This document shows, one piece after another, positions 9,613 to 19,705 of a DNA stretch of 64,000 nucleotides. The notes under the pieces were generated by a model. It saw nothing but the letters and a program-made list of their open reading frames with translations. It searched no databases and was not told the DNA's origin. How positions within the stretch are numbered: position 1 is the first letter of the stretch; each line of letters opens with the position of its first letter. The stretch comes from Candidatus Gastranaerophilales bacterium (GTDB taxonomy: Bacteria > Cyanobacteriota > Vampirovibrionia > Gastranaerophilales > Gastranaerophilaceae). The DNA lies in NCBI GenBank assembly GCA_944326915.1, contig CALVFT010000001.1, positions 310,001 through 374,000 of the forward strand, in the 5' to 3' direction. The translations under genes and the position numbers were made by a program.

Positions 9613-10758
9613 TTATTTGTAAATAAAAAAGTAATAATAAGTCAAATTTAAAATAAAAAATAACATCAACCAATATCCAATACTACTTGGTATTTTTTTT
9701 GATTTCATTAATTCACAGAGTTCTTTTTCTAAAAAAACAATATAACTTTTTTCAAATGCCTTATTAATTTGAGTTTTTGTGAAAGTTTCACTTTTAAGAT
9801 ATTCATTTAAATATTCTTTTAGCTGCTTATTTGAAAACAAATTTGTATATTCGTACGTATCTTTTAATTCGTCATTATCTTTAGTATAGATAAATTCAAG
9901 GGTATAAATTATAGTTCCCAAAAAACTTACACATTCTTCGGACCAACTGTTATAGGATAATATATTATTTTTATACATTACAACAATCCTATGAAATAGC
10001 AACTCCATAGAAACTGTAACAATTCTTTCTACTTGCGGAATTGAAAAACTAAAAATTTCTGTCTGAATATGATTTATAACCGTTTCCATTCCTTTTCTAA
10101 GTAAAAATAATATGTTTTGTCTATCTTGAGTTTGCATTGATACTTTTTTTAGACAATGTGCTGCTTTGAACAAATATTTGTAAGTTAAGTTTCTTGCAAA
10201 AGCTACAATTACACTATCGTTTAAAAATTTATATTGTTCATTTTCAATTGAATAACAATTATTATGATTATTTTCGCTGGTTATATTATCAATATAGGAT
10301 TGTGATAAAGCTTTTGAGTATATGATCTTGTCAATGATATTTTTTGAATAAAGCTCAGATAAACTATATTTAAAATTTTTATTTACATAATATTTAACAG
10401 CTTGTAATATTTGCTCTTGATCAATATTACGCTCGTATGATTGTTTTATCACTTCATAAACAGTATAAGCTATAGATTGCAAAATATTTTCCCAATACTC
10501 TTTTGGAATATCAGTTCTTAAAATATCAATTGATTTATAAAAAGTCCATTCTGCAATTATTTGGCAAAAATATTTTTGTTGTTCTGTTGTATACAAATTT
10601 GTTTTCGATATACTTTCTCCAGCAATTCTAACAAAATTTTCTATTACATTACAAATAAAAATACCATCATCGACATTAATATCTTTAGGAATACGTAAAG
10701 ATACTTGTTTTTTCATTTCTTTTGAATATGATATATAATCAAAATTTTTACCAACCAT
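9613..10758 (-). CDS. Unknown 381-aa protein with C-terminal membrane anchor
   Basis: Not recognised. Mostly predicted alpha-helical with many Tyr, Ile and Lys; no signal peptide. The last 25 residues (after SSIGYWLMLFF) are hydrophobic and aromatic and probably form a single tail-anchor-type membrane helix. A Shine-Dalgarno-like AGGTGAG lies 6 nt before the ATG. TATAAT occurs about 30 nt upstream of the start on the minus strand. It is flanked by two gene-poor spacers in a block of accessory-looking genes, so recent gain is possible. No functional assignment is justified. Confidence 0.6.
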   Translation of the reverse strand: MVGKNFDYISYSKEMKKQVSLRIPKDINVDDGIFICNVIENFVRIAGESISKTNLYTTEQQKYFCQIIAEWTFYKSIDILRTDIPKEYWENILQSIAYTVYEVIKQSYERNIDQEQILQAVKYYVNKNFKYSLSELYSKNIIDKIIYSKALSQSYIDNITSENNHNNCYSIENEQYKFLNDSVIVAFARNLTYKYLFKAAHCLKKVSMQTQDRQNILFLLRKGMETVINHIQTEIFSFSIPQVERIVTVSMELLFHRIVVMYKNNILSYNSWSEECVSFLGTIIYTLEFIYTKDNDELKDTYEYTNLFSNKQLKEYLNEYLKSETFTKTQINKAFEKSYIVFLEKELCELMKSKKIPSSIGYWLMLFFILNLTYYYFFIYK

Positions 10759-11218
10759 AACAACTCACCTTAATTTACATTATATTTCAAATTCTTGGAT
10801 AATTAAAGTTCGCGTTGTGCAAATTCTCAAAATTTTGGAATCCAATTTGACTCCCTTTATTCTAAAATTTTTAAGTTGGACTTACAGAGCAAAAATAGCT
10901 TAAACAGTAATCGGATAATGATGCCCACCAAAAGACTGGTTTGTAAAATATAAAACAATTAATTCCGACTGCCGAAAATCAAACGCAAAAACAACTTTGC
11001 TGAGTAATCTTTTTATGCGTTCATGTAAGAAGACACCTGGTTTGACTATTTTGAACAGTGAGTTTGAGTATTTCTACCTCCCAAGATGAGTATTGGTAAT
11101 AGACTAGAACTTTTACAAAAATTAGATTTTTGAGTGATTGTTACAATCTTGTAATATTTAAGCAATCATTCATAAGAAAAATATTTTATATATATAAGTA
11201 GAATTGGAGATTTATATT
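10759..11218. other. 460-nt gene-free spacer with shared intergenic words
   Basis: No ORF with a plausible start and ribosome binding site on either strand. It contains CAGTAATCGGA (about 10905) and AATTCCGACTGCCG (about 10961); close variants occur at about 12598-12608 and 12643-12652, and a related CGGACTAATTCCGGCAGTC at about 5924. These may be remnants of a dispersed repeat. Confidence 0.35.
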
Positions 11219-12229
11219 ATGATATGCGATATTGGAATTAATCTGTTAAGAAAAACTTTTCCTTTTGTTTCAAAACGTGGAAAAAAACTTATTAACAATG
11301 AAAAACTAAAGACGTTTATAATTAGTAATCAAAAAAATGGACATTATACTTCGATTGAAGCCAAAGCATTAAAAAGTTTTGAAAATCCATACTTAAAAGA
11401 TTTTTATGAAACTAGACCTGAACCTTTCAGACCTGATTGCATTCAAAGGGCAATGTCAGGTGAATTTAGATACTATGTTACTGAAAATGGTCGCTTATAT
11501 TATAAAGTTCCAAAGAATAGTACATCAAAAAAATTTAAAATTATAATGAAAAAACCATTTCAATTAGTGACTAAAGCTAGACATAAAAAATTCAAAAGAA
11601 AAATTGCAAAAGGCAAATTTAACAGTAATTTTATTAACTTTAAGCCTTCAGAATCAGTTGAAGGTGCAATAAAATTTGCACAAGATAATGGTTTAGCAAG
11701 AAACATTAGAGGTATTAACAGTGAGAGTCAATCAGATTTAGAACTATTAAATAAAATAAACGAAGCACTATGTAATATACACAATAAAACAGGTGGCCGT
11801 TCAATAATGCCTCGCACAATTCAGATAAAAAATGCTTTAAAATCAGCAGATGGTATGGAGGCAGTTGCAGCTTATACAGATGTAATGGATATTTTACAAG
11901 TAAATAGAAATGCTAAAATATCATTATTTACGATTTATCATGAAATGGGACATGCAAATCATGCATTAAATACTGATTTTCTAAAAATGTCAAGAATTGA
12001 CGAAATAATTGCACGTGGTGGTAAAAATGCTAAAGTTACTCACAGATTTTGTGGTGATAATGAATTAAAATCTTTAATTCGAGCAAATATGAGAGACTAT
12101 GCAACAACATCGCCTGCTGAATTCGTTGCGGATGCTTTTGCTCATAAAATAGAAGGACATACACTTCCTTACAAACTTCAACATGCGTATGAAGCCCTTA
12201 ATGGTCCTAAAATAATTGGTATAGGATAA
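11219..12229 (+). CDS. HExxH metallopeptidase-like protein
   Basis: About 336 residues. I chose the ATG at 11219 because GGAG lies 8 nt upstream; a TTG at 11204 sits inside that ribosome binding site. The C-terminal third holds SLFTIYHEMGHANH, a zinc-binding HExxH motif, and about 60 residues later TSPAEFVADAFAHK, where the Glu could be the third zinc ligand of a gluzincin. The first half is basic (many Lys and Arg) and gives no recognisable domain. No signal peptide. It could be a toxin-like or effector-like peptidase; family not identified. It stands alone between two gene-poor spacers, consistent with an accessory gene. Confidence 0.6.
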   Translation: MICDIGINLLRKTFPFVSKRGKKLINNEKLKTFIISNQKNGHYTSIEAKALKSFENPYLKDFYETRPEPFRPDCIQRAMSGEFRYYVTENGRLYYKVPKNSTSKKFKIIMKKPFQLVTKARHKKFKRKIAKGKFNSNFINFKPSESVEGAIKFAQDNGLARNIRGINSESQSDLELLNKINEALCNIHNKTGGRSIMPRTIQIKNALKSADGMEAVAAYTDVMDILQVNRNAKISLFTIYHEMGHANHALNTDFLKMSRIDEIIARGGKNAKVTHRFCGDNELKSLIRANMRDYATTSPAEFVADAFAHKIEGHTLPYKLQHAYEALNGPKIIGIG

Positions 12230-12400
12230 TAAATCCTATCAAGTTCATGGGACGGTGCGGATTTCTATACTGCACCTCAAATAGTGAGAACATTGTACAT
12301 ACTAAATCGTAGGTTCTTTTATGAGACTGTTCGGGCGTGGAAGAAGTCCAAGAACTAATGTAAAAATACAAATGGTTTGATTTTAATTTACAGATGGTTT
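12230..12400. other. Unexplained hairpin-rich stretch after the metallopeptidase gene
   Basis: Contains GGTGC/GCACC (about 12254-12276) and GTTCTT/AAGAAC (about 12314-12357), the latter enclosing a GACT/AGTC stem and a GC-richer core around GTTCGGGCGTGG. No ORF. It could be the 3' region of a structured RNA or a decayed element; no known RNA family recognised. Confidence 0.3.
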
Positions 12401-12524
12401 GTTTTTTGGTAAACTAACACACCAATTTTTCTCAAATTTCTTGTCACTTTTTACCGAGTAAATTAAAATAAATTTCCACCTAAATTTAAAATTTTGAAAA
12501 AATTTTTAACACTGTCCTATCCCA

Positions 12525-12631
12525 AAATTCCTGAACTGTGTCTAAATTCTCGCAATTTAATGTTTTGAGACACTGTCTTGTTTTAGACATTGACGGGCAG
12601 TAATCGGACTTTTTTGCCAGTTCAGGAATTT
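12525..12631. repeat. 14-bp inverted repeat with nested stem
   Basis: AAATTCCTGAACTG at 12525-12538 is the exact reverse complement of the 14 nt at 12618-12631. Inside it GTCTAAA (about 12541) faces TTTAGAC (about 12580-12586), so the segment can fold as a long cruciform or RNA. No coding capacity. It looks like a small palindromic element (MITE- or REP-like); this is inference. Confidence 0.55.
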
Positions 12632-12762
12632 CATTTTTAGCAAATTCCGACTAAAAAATCAAGATATATTTGAAACACAGCCCTATTGGTTCAAAAAATC
12701 AAATTCCTGCAATGTCTGTCAAACTGTAGTTCAAATAAAATGTCCCGTTAAATTACAAAATT

Positions 12763-12885
12763 ACCTGTCAATTAAACATAAAAAATAGCAAGGGAGAGAT
12801 TCGAACTCTCGACCTCACGGGTATGAGCCGTGCGCTCTCACCAGCTGAGCTACCTTGCCATATTTTGCATATTTAATTGACAGGT
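12763..12885. repeat. 14-bp perfect inverted repeat bracketing the tRNA gene
   Basis: ACCTGTCAATTAAA at 12763-12776 is exactly complementary to TTTAATTGACAGGT at 12872-12885. The arms lie about 10 nt outside the two ends of the tRNA. In a precursor transcript they would pair and present the tRNA on a long stem. Confidence 0.7.
12786..12859 (-). tRNA. tRNA-Met (anticodon CAU)
   Basis: 74-nt cloverleaf on the minus strand: acceptor GGCAAGG/CCTTGCT (first pair G-U), D arm GCTC..GAGC, anticodon stem CACGG/CCGTG around loop CTCATAC, T arm GAGAG-TTCGAAT-CTCTC, discriminator A; CCA is not encoded. The anticodon CAU can be elongator Met, initiator, or Ile2 (lysidine). The initiator-specific mismatch at 1-72 and the three G-C pairs in the anticodon stem are not seen, so elongator Met or Ile2 is more likely. 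A T-run follows the 3' end on the minus strand. Confidence 0.93.
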
Positions 12886-12958
12886 TTTATCTTCTCATAA
12901 AAATTTTTAAATTTCAAGTATTTTATTTACTTTTTATTTTTTATTATGTTTATTATGG

Positions 12959-12964
12959 TATAAT
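12959..12964 (+). promoter_or_regulatory. -10 box of the MATE gene
   Basis: TATAAT preceded by TGG, 20 nt before the ATG at 12985; AGAGGA lies between and serves as ribosome binding site. No good -35 box is visible. Confidence 0.45.
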
Positions 12965-12984
12965 TTAGTACTAGAGGATATTCT

Positions 12985-14370
12985 ATGATTACAGATATGA
13001 CAAAGGGTGATCCCTTAAAACATATATTAGTTTTCTCTATACCCCTGTTAATAGGAAATATTTTCCAACAATTGTACAATATTGCAGATTTAGTTATTGT
13101 CGGAAGAACACTGGGGGTTGAACCTTTTGCAGCTATTGGAGCAGTCGCCCCGCTATTTTTTCTTATTACTTTTGTAATCGTTGGTCTAACTAACGGTTTT
13201 GCGGTTATTACCGGTCAAAGATACGGGGCAAAGGATTTTAAGGGTGTAAAAGACTCTTTTATCATATCAACTATTCTTAGTACAGTTATTACAATTATTT
13301 TTTCTATTGTATGCGCTTTTTCCATGAAATACATACTAAATTGGATGAATGTGCCCGATAATATTTATCAAAATGCTTTTTGGTATGTTGAAATAATTGT
13401 AATAGGATTACTTGCAACAACTTTATATAATATGTTAGCGAGTGTAGTTAGAGCACTAGGAGATAGTAAAACTCCACTATATTTTCTAATTATTGCTTCT
13501 ATTTTAAATATTATCCTTGCTCTTACTTTTATTATTGTATTCCACATGGGAGTACCTGGATCAGCTATTGCAGTCATTTTATCACAAGCTATTTCTGTAA
13601 TTTTGTGTCTGATATTTATTAAACATAAATTCCCTATACTACACATAAAAAGAAGCGATTGGCGTATTAAGTTTGATGATAAATTTTTTCAATCAGCTAA
13701 AGATCACTTAAAAGTAGGTATCCCAATGTCAATCCAATTTTCTATAATAGGAATTGGAATTATAATTATTCAAAGTGTTTGTAATACTTTTGGATCAGAT
13801 GTTATTGCTGCTGTCACTGCAGCTTTAAGAATTGAACAAATTGCAACACTTCCTATGATATCTTTTGGCGTTGCATTAGCTGCATATGTCGCTCAAAATT
13901 TTGGAGCCAGAAAATTTAAACGAATTAGACTTGGTGTATTGAAAACATCTACAATTAATGTAATTCTTAGTCTTTGTATGGCTGGTATTATGAGGTTCTG
14001 GGGAACTGATATCATAGGAGCATTTATTGGAACTGCAACAAAAAATATTATTGATATTGCTCATCAATACTTGCTAATAAGTACTATTTTTTACTTCTTC
14101 CTAGGACAAATTTTTATATACAGAAATGCTTTACAAGGCATGGGAGAAACTCTATTCCCACTTTTAGCATGCATTGCAGAACTTGTTATGCGTTCATTTG
14201 CTGCAATATACCTTGCTATAAAATTTGGTTATATTGGAATGTTCTACTCTGGTCCAATTGCTTGGGTAAGCGCTTCTTCTGTACTATTTTTAGGTTACTT
14301 TGGCAGTATCAAACATATTATCTATAAGGTTAAAGAAAAATTACATACTCAGTTAATGAAATACAATTGA
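12985..14370 (+). CDS. MATE family multidrug/Na+ antiporter
   Basis: 461 residues, the usual length for MATE (NorM/DinF-type) exporters, with about 12 hydrophobic segments. Seen: the family opening MTKGDPLKHILVFSIPLLIGN, FQQLYNIADLVIVGRTLG in helix 1-2, and the internal repeat from about residue 235 (VGIPMSIQFSIIGIGIII). Predicted to export cationic drugs or metabolites across the inner membrane in exchange for Na+ or H+. Single gene with its own -10 box; enolase follows 56 nt downstream. Confidence 0.9.
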   Translation: MITDMTKGDPLKHILVFSIPLLIGNIFQQLYNIADLVIVGRTLGVEPFAAIGAVAPLFFLITFVIVGLTNGFAVITGQRYGAKDFKGVKDSFIISTILSTVITIIFSIVCAFSMKYILNWMNVPDNIYQNAFWYVEIIVIGLLATTLYNMLASVVRALGDSKTPLYFLIIASILNIILALTFIIVFHMGVPGSAIAVILSQAISVILCLIFIKHKFPILHIKRSDWRIKFDDKFFQSAKDHLKVGIPMSIQFSIIGIGIIIIQSVCNTFGSDVIAAVTAALRIEQIATLPMISFGVALAAYVAQNFGARKFKRIRLGVLKTSTINVILSLCMAGIMRFWGTDIIGAFIGTATKNIIDIAHQYLLISTIFYFFLGQIFIYRNALQGMGETLFPLLACIAELVMRSFAAIYLAIKFGYIGMFYSGPIAWVSASSVLFLGYFGSIKHIIYKVKEKLHTQLMKYN

Positions 14371-14381
14371 TTTATGATTAA

Positions 14382-15743
<1,362 letters not shown>

Positions 15744-15763
15744 AATATATAAAATATAATGAT

Positions 15764-15793
15764 AGAGCTTATCTAATAGATAAGCTCTTTTTT
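15764..15793 (+). terminator. Rho-independent terminator of eno
   Basis: Perfect 11-bp stem AGAGCTTATCT / AGATAAGCTCT (15764-15774, 15778-15788) with 3-nt loop, running into seven T residues. Confidence 0.93.
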
Positions 15794-15847
15794 ATTCCCT
15801 TTTCGCCTGTGCATAAAGCACTCGTTACTAAGAATTTTAGGATTTAT

Positions 15848-16399
15848 TTAACTGTTACTACTGCTTTTATACTTATAACTTAATAAACTATAAGTATCAG
15901 AAGAAGAAGATTCACTGCCATAAAAAACTGACATATCTGTCGCACGACGATTATTAAATTCATCTTCTTTTTCCATTCTTGACGCATTTATATCATAAGC
16001 ACTAATTTCAGCACTGGTTATTCTACCATCATGGTTTGTATCCATTTCATCAAAATGTTCTAGGATTTTATTCATAGTATCTTCAGATAAACCACTTGCA
16101 CCTGATGCATAAAGTTGAGTTAATTCATCACGTGTAAGTCCTTGTCTTGACATCATATTAGTCAAATTATTAATTTCTTCAGAAGTAATTGTGCCATCTC
16201 CATTTTTATCAATATTACCAAAATTAGTTTGTAAATAAGATGCAAAAGATTGGTTCAAATATGTTCCGTTTTTGTAACTATTTGCTCTTGCTTCATTTAG
16301 CTCCTCCAATGTTAATCCATCAGGATTTTGAGCAGCCAACTGAGCATATGTATTATTCAATCCTGCATATATACCTGCTAATATATTGTTATTTGACAT
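15848..16399 (-). CDS. EF-hand calcium-binding protein, 183 aa
   Basis: Two canonical EF-hand loops: DKNGDGTITSEE and DTNHDGRITSAE, each with the 1-3-5-7-9-12 ligand pattern. Start at 16399 (MSNNNILAG) is preferred: GAGGA lies 8 nt upstream, while an earlier in-frame start at 16423 lacks one. No signal peptide; N-terminus Asn/Gly-rich, C-terminus Ser-rich (YGSESSSSDTYS). Similar in style to the EF-hand-like start of the 1104-aa protein. Role is probably calcium-dependent structural or regulatory; nothing more specific can be read. Confidence 0.8.
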   Translation of the reverse strand: MSNNNILAGIYAGLNNTYAQLAAQNPDGLTLEELNEARANSYKNGTYLNQSFASYLQTNFGNIDKNGDGTITSEEINNLTNMMSRQGLTRDELTQLYASGASGLSEDTMNKILEHFDEMDTNHDGRITSAEISAYDINASRMEKEDEFNNRRATDMSVFYGSESSSSDTYSLLSYKYKSSSNS

Positions 16400-16480
16400 A
16401 GTAAATCCTCTTTTTGATACCAACTTCTATCCCCATGTTAATGATTTTTTTCCAAAAGTCAACCATTCAAATATAGGATA

Positions 16481-16507
16481 ATAAAAAGGTCGATATTTCT
16501 ATCGACC
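16481..16507 (-). terminator. Terminator of the marR-emrA-emrB unit
   Basis: On the minus strand GGTCGATA, 4-nt loop, TATCGACC (16507-16488), followed by TTTTTAT. It lies 25 nt past the emrB stop and separates it from the EF-hand gene. Confidence 0.88.
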
Positions 16508-16531
16508 ATTAAACTATGACATCACTTTTAT

Positions 16532-18091
16532 TTAAGCCTTTTTAACTTTTCTCATAAGTATCAATAACGGAATTACAGCAAAACATAACGCACCAAATAT
16601 TCTAAAGGAGTCTATAAAAGCCCATAGTGTAGATTGTTTTACCAATTGTCCATACAGAGAATATTGAGCCATATACTGAGCAACAGCATGTTCTGTATAC
16701 CCTGATAGTGCTGCTGCCGTTGATTGAACTCTTTCTATGAAAGCAGGATTTAATTCACTTGTTTTACCCACTAACATATATTGATGAATTTGAGCAAATC
16801 TTGTAAGCATAGTAGCTACAAGCGATGTACCTATCGCACTTCCGATATTTTTTAACAAATTTTGAATACCTGTTGCATTTGTCATTTGATCATTTCTTAA
16901 TGTATCAACAGACAAATTCATAATCGGTACCATAGCCAATCCCATTCCCATTCCCATGAAGAAATTAGGAATAGCGATATTCATATTAGATATCTGCAAA
17001 TTCAAAGCACCAAAAGCCAAACTAGCTCCACCAATCAAAGAAAGCCCCACTGCTACCATAAGCCTGTTATCAAGCCTATTTGTCAATGTAGCAGTCAATA
17101 CCATAGCGACCATACTACCGCAACCTCTAGGCATCATAGTTTCACCACTCAAAAATGCTGTATATCCCATCATACTTTGCAAAAATTGAGGAAGAATAGC
17201 TAAAGATGCATACAATACAGCTTGTATAACAACTTGTATAATCGTACCTGCTGAAAAGTTTTTATCTTTGAATACTGATAAATCAATTAAAGAATCTTTT
17301 CTCGTAATTTGTGAATGGAAAAACAATATACATGCAACCATTGAAACTCCAAAAGTCCATCTTATCCAAGTTGCATTAAACCAATCGGCATTATTACCTT
17401 TATCAAGCACAGTTTGTAATGTAACTAACCAGACTGTTAAATAGAAAAATCCTCTGCCATCTATTTTTACATTTTTTTGTTTCTTTGCATAAGGAGGATC
17501 CTCTAACAACTTATGACACATTAAAGCTGCAATACATCCAAATGGAACATTAATATAAAAAATCCAAGGCCAAGTCCAGTTATCAGTAATCCAACCACCT
17601 AATACAGGACCAATAATTGGGGCTAAAATTACACCCATACCAAAAATTGACATTGCAATTCCACGCTTTTCTTTTGGAAAACTTTCTAATGTAATTGCCT
17701 GCGAAATAGGTAGAATTCCACCGCCACCAAAACCTTGTAAAACTCTGGCAAATATCATAAATTCAATATTTTTTGCCAAACCGCATAACATTGAGGCAAT
17801 AGTAAAAGTCATTACACTCATAATGAAGAAGTTTTTTCTTCCAAAAACTTTACTAAAAAAATCTACTGCTGGAATTACAATACCTGCAGCAATAAGATAA
17901 CTTGTCAATATCCACATTGACTCATCGCGAGTTGCTGAAAAACTACCTGCCATATGAGGCAAAGCAACATTACCGATTGTACCGTCTAATACATATATAA
18001 ATACGGACAACATAACCGGTATAATCATTATCCAAGGATTAACAGACGGAGTCCATTGTTCTTGGGTGTGTTCTATTTGTTGTTCTGACAT
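16532..18091 (-). CDS. emrB: EmrB/QacA-type MFS drug:H+ antiporter (DHA2)
   Basis: 519 residues with about 14 hydrophobic segments, the DHA2 arrangement. Seen: the N-terminal MLSVFIYVLDGTIGNVALPHMAGSF-like helix 1 with conserved Asp, motif C region GMGVILAPIIGPVLGGWITDNW and the NVPFG element after it. Inner-membrane pump that works with the EmrA adaptor (next gene upstream in the transcript) and a TolC-type outer-membrane channel, here probably the divergent gene at 19800. Expression is likely under the MarR regulator that heads the unit. Confidence 0.93.
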   Translation of the reverse strand: MSEQQIEHTQEQWTPSVNPWIMIIPVMLSVFIYVLDGTIGNVALPHMAGSFSATRDESMWILTSYLIAAGIVIPAVDFFSKVFGRKNFFIMSVMTFTIASMLCGLAKNIEFMIFARVLQGFGGGGILPISQAITLESFPKEKRGIAMSIFGMGVILAPIIGPVLGGWITDNWTWPWIFYINVPFGCIAALMCHKLLEDPPYAKKQKNVKIDGRGFFYLTVWLVTLQTVLDKGNNADWFNATWIRWTFGVSMVACILFFHSQITRKDSLIDLSVFKDKNFSAGTIIQVVIQAVLYASLAILPQFLQSMMGYTAFLSGETMMPRGCGSMVAMVLTATLTNRLDNRLMVAVGLSLIGGASLAFGALNLQISNMNIAIPNFFMGMGMGLAMVPIMNLSVDTLRNDQMTNATGIQNLLKNIGSAIGTSLVATMLTRFAQIHQYMLVGKTSELNPAFIERVQSTAAALSGYTEHAVAQYMAQYSLYGQLVKQSTLWAFIDSFRIFGALCFAVIPLLILMRKVKKA

Positions 18092-18110
18092 ATATTTTCC
18101 CTAATTTTTT

Positions 18111-18134
18111 TAAGGAGCCTAAATAGGCTCCTTA
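18111..18134. other. Perfect hairpin between emrA and emrB
   Basis: AAGGAGCCTA, AA, TAGGCTCCTT: 10-bp perfect palindromic stem in the 51-nt emrA-emrB gap. On the transcribed (minus) strand it is followed by A residues, not T, so it is unlikely to stop transcription of emrB; mRNA processing or differential stability within the operon is more plausible. Confidence 0.6.
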
Positions 18135-18142
18135 AATTTTTA

Positions 18143-19156
18143 TTAATTTCTTACTCTTACTTTCGGTACTACTGACATTCCTGGAACTATATTAAATTCA
18201 TTCGGATCAATCTTTTCAGTAAACACTATTTTTACAGGAATTCTTTGTACAATTTTTACGAAAGATCCAACAGCATTTTCTGGTGGGAACAAACTTGATT
18301 TTGCACCAGATGCTCTTTGAATACTATCTACTTTACCTTTAAAAACTTTATTTGGATATGTATCAATTTTTATGTCTACTTCTTGACCAGGTTTCATGTT
18401 ACGTAATTGATTTTCCTTGAAATTTGCAACTACCCAAACATCTTCAGGTACAATTACAAATAAAGGAGAACCAACATTAACATACATACCTTTTTCTACA
18501 CGTCTGTTTGATACTGTACCTGTTTGAGGTGCATAGATATTTGTATATGATAAATACAATTTTGCTTGATCTCTTAGAGCTTTTATTTCTTTTAAATCAG
18601 CGTCGGCAACTTTATTTCCACTATCTGATAATAATGCTTGTTCTGATTGAGTTAAATTTGCTTGAGCAGCATCATATTTAGCTTGAGCAGCGTCAAGAGT
18701 TTGTTTTGATACAGCTCCTTTTTCGTATAAATTCTTGTATCTGTCTAAATCTTTTTTAGCTACTTCTATATTTGTTTGAGAAGCTTTGAAATTTGCTTTT
18801 GCATTTTTTTGGTTTAATAAAGTTCTTTCATATTTTGCTTCGGCTTGAGCAAGTTTTACCTCATAATCAGCAGGATCAATTTTTGCAACCAAATCTCCTT
18901 CTTTTACTTTTTGGTTATCGGTAATAAATACATCAACAATTTGACCACTTACTTTTGGAGCTACTTGTACAGTTGTTGTTTCTACATAAGCATCATCAGT
19001 TGTTTGATAATTTAATGCATCATGAATAAAATATCCTACAGCAACTATTATAATTGCAACCAAAACTGCTGCAATATACCTTTTGAAAGGTTTTCGTTGT
19101 TTTTTTGCTGATTCTTCAGAAACTTGATCATCATTTTGTATTTTTTGTTCTTCCAT
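18143..19156 (-). CDS. emrA: EmrA/HlyD-type membrane fusion protein
   Basis: 337 residues: cytoplasmic Lys/Arg-rich start, one membrane helix (about 28-48: YIAAVLVAIIIVAVGYFI), a biotinyl-lipoyl-like half (VEVAPKVSGQIVDVFI-type, here TTVQVAPKVSGQIV), a coiled-coil hairpin (about 95-190) and a second lipoyl half with SNRRVEKGMYVNVG. Periplasmic adaptor linking EmrB to the outer-membrane channel. 36 nt after marR on the same strand. Confidence 0.93.
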   Translation of the reverse strand: MEEQKIQNDDQVSEESAKKQRKPFKRYIAAVLVAIIIVAVGYFIHDALNYQTTDDAYVETTTVQVAPKVSGQIVDVFITDNQKVKEGDLVAKIDPADYEVKLAQAEAKYERTLLNQKNAKANFKASQTNIEVAKKDLDRYKNLYEKGAVSKQTLDAAQAKYDAAQANLTQSEQALLSDSGNKVADADLKEIKALRDQAKLYLSYTNIYAPQTGTVSNRRVEKGMYVNVGSPLFVIVPEDVWVVANFKENQLRNMKPGQEVDIKIDTYPNKVFKGKVDSIQRASGAKSSLFPPENAVGSFVKIVQRIPVKIVFTEKIDPNEFNIVPGMSVVPKVRVRN

Positions 19157-19192
19157 CGTTTACCTCTTATTTTCTGATTTTATATTTGTATA

Positions 19193-19657
19193 TTATATAT
19201 TTACATTTACTAATTGCTCTAAATCCATTCTAAATTTTCGCAAGGTATCTCTTACTGCCTCTACTTCTTTTGCTCTGAATTTTTGAGTCATACCTGATAA
19301 ATATTCATTGAATTTAGCTGTAATAATTTTTAATTCGCTCGTACCTTGATCTGTTATATTCATTTTTTTAACAAGTCTATTATTTTTTGTATCAATATAT
19401 CGGGTAATTAATCCTTTTTCTTCCAAAGAATTTAAAATTCTACCAGTATTTGCCCTATCTTTTAAAATCAATTTTGCCAAATCTCTTTGACATATTCCAT
19501 CATGGCAAAAAATTGTATCTAAAGCTGCATATTCATCCATTGATAATTGGATATCCAATTTTATAAATAACTGGCTTGTAAGCATTTTCATCAATCGAGC
19601 TGTCTGCTCTAATTCAAAATGAATACTGTCTGTATAGTGAATTTCTTTATCTGTCAT
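19193..19657 (-). CDS. MarR family transcriptional regulator
   Basis: 154 residues, usual for MarR winged-helix dimers. Seen: the recognition-helix region CQRDLAKLILKDRANTGRILNSLEEKGLITR followed by the wing with D-TKNNRLVKK-type residues. First gene of the emrA-emrB unit and divergent from the TolC-like gene, so it probably represses both by binding the palindrome at 19706-19739 and is released by a pump substrate. Confidence 0.92.
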   Translation of the reverse strand: MTDKEIHYTDSIHFELEQTARLMKMLTSQLFIKLDIQLSMDEYAALDTIFCHDGICQRDLAKLILKDRANTGRILNSLEEKGLITRYIDTKNNRLVKKMNITDQGTSELKIITAKFNEYLSGMTQKFRAKEVEAVRDTLRKFRMDLEQLVNVNI

Positions 19658-19705
19658 AGTTTATTTTATCTTTTTCTTTTTAATATGAGTTGTAATTTTA
19701 TTTAT

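Noticed and set aside
12786-12859. tRNA(CAU) as initiator tRNA-fMet
   Set aside because: The anticodon stem lacks the three consecutive G-C pairs and the acceptor lacks the unpaired 1-72 position of initiators.
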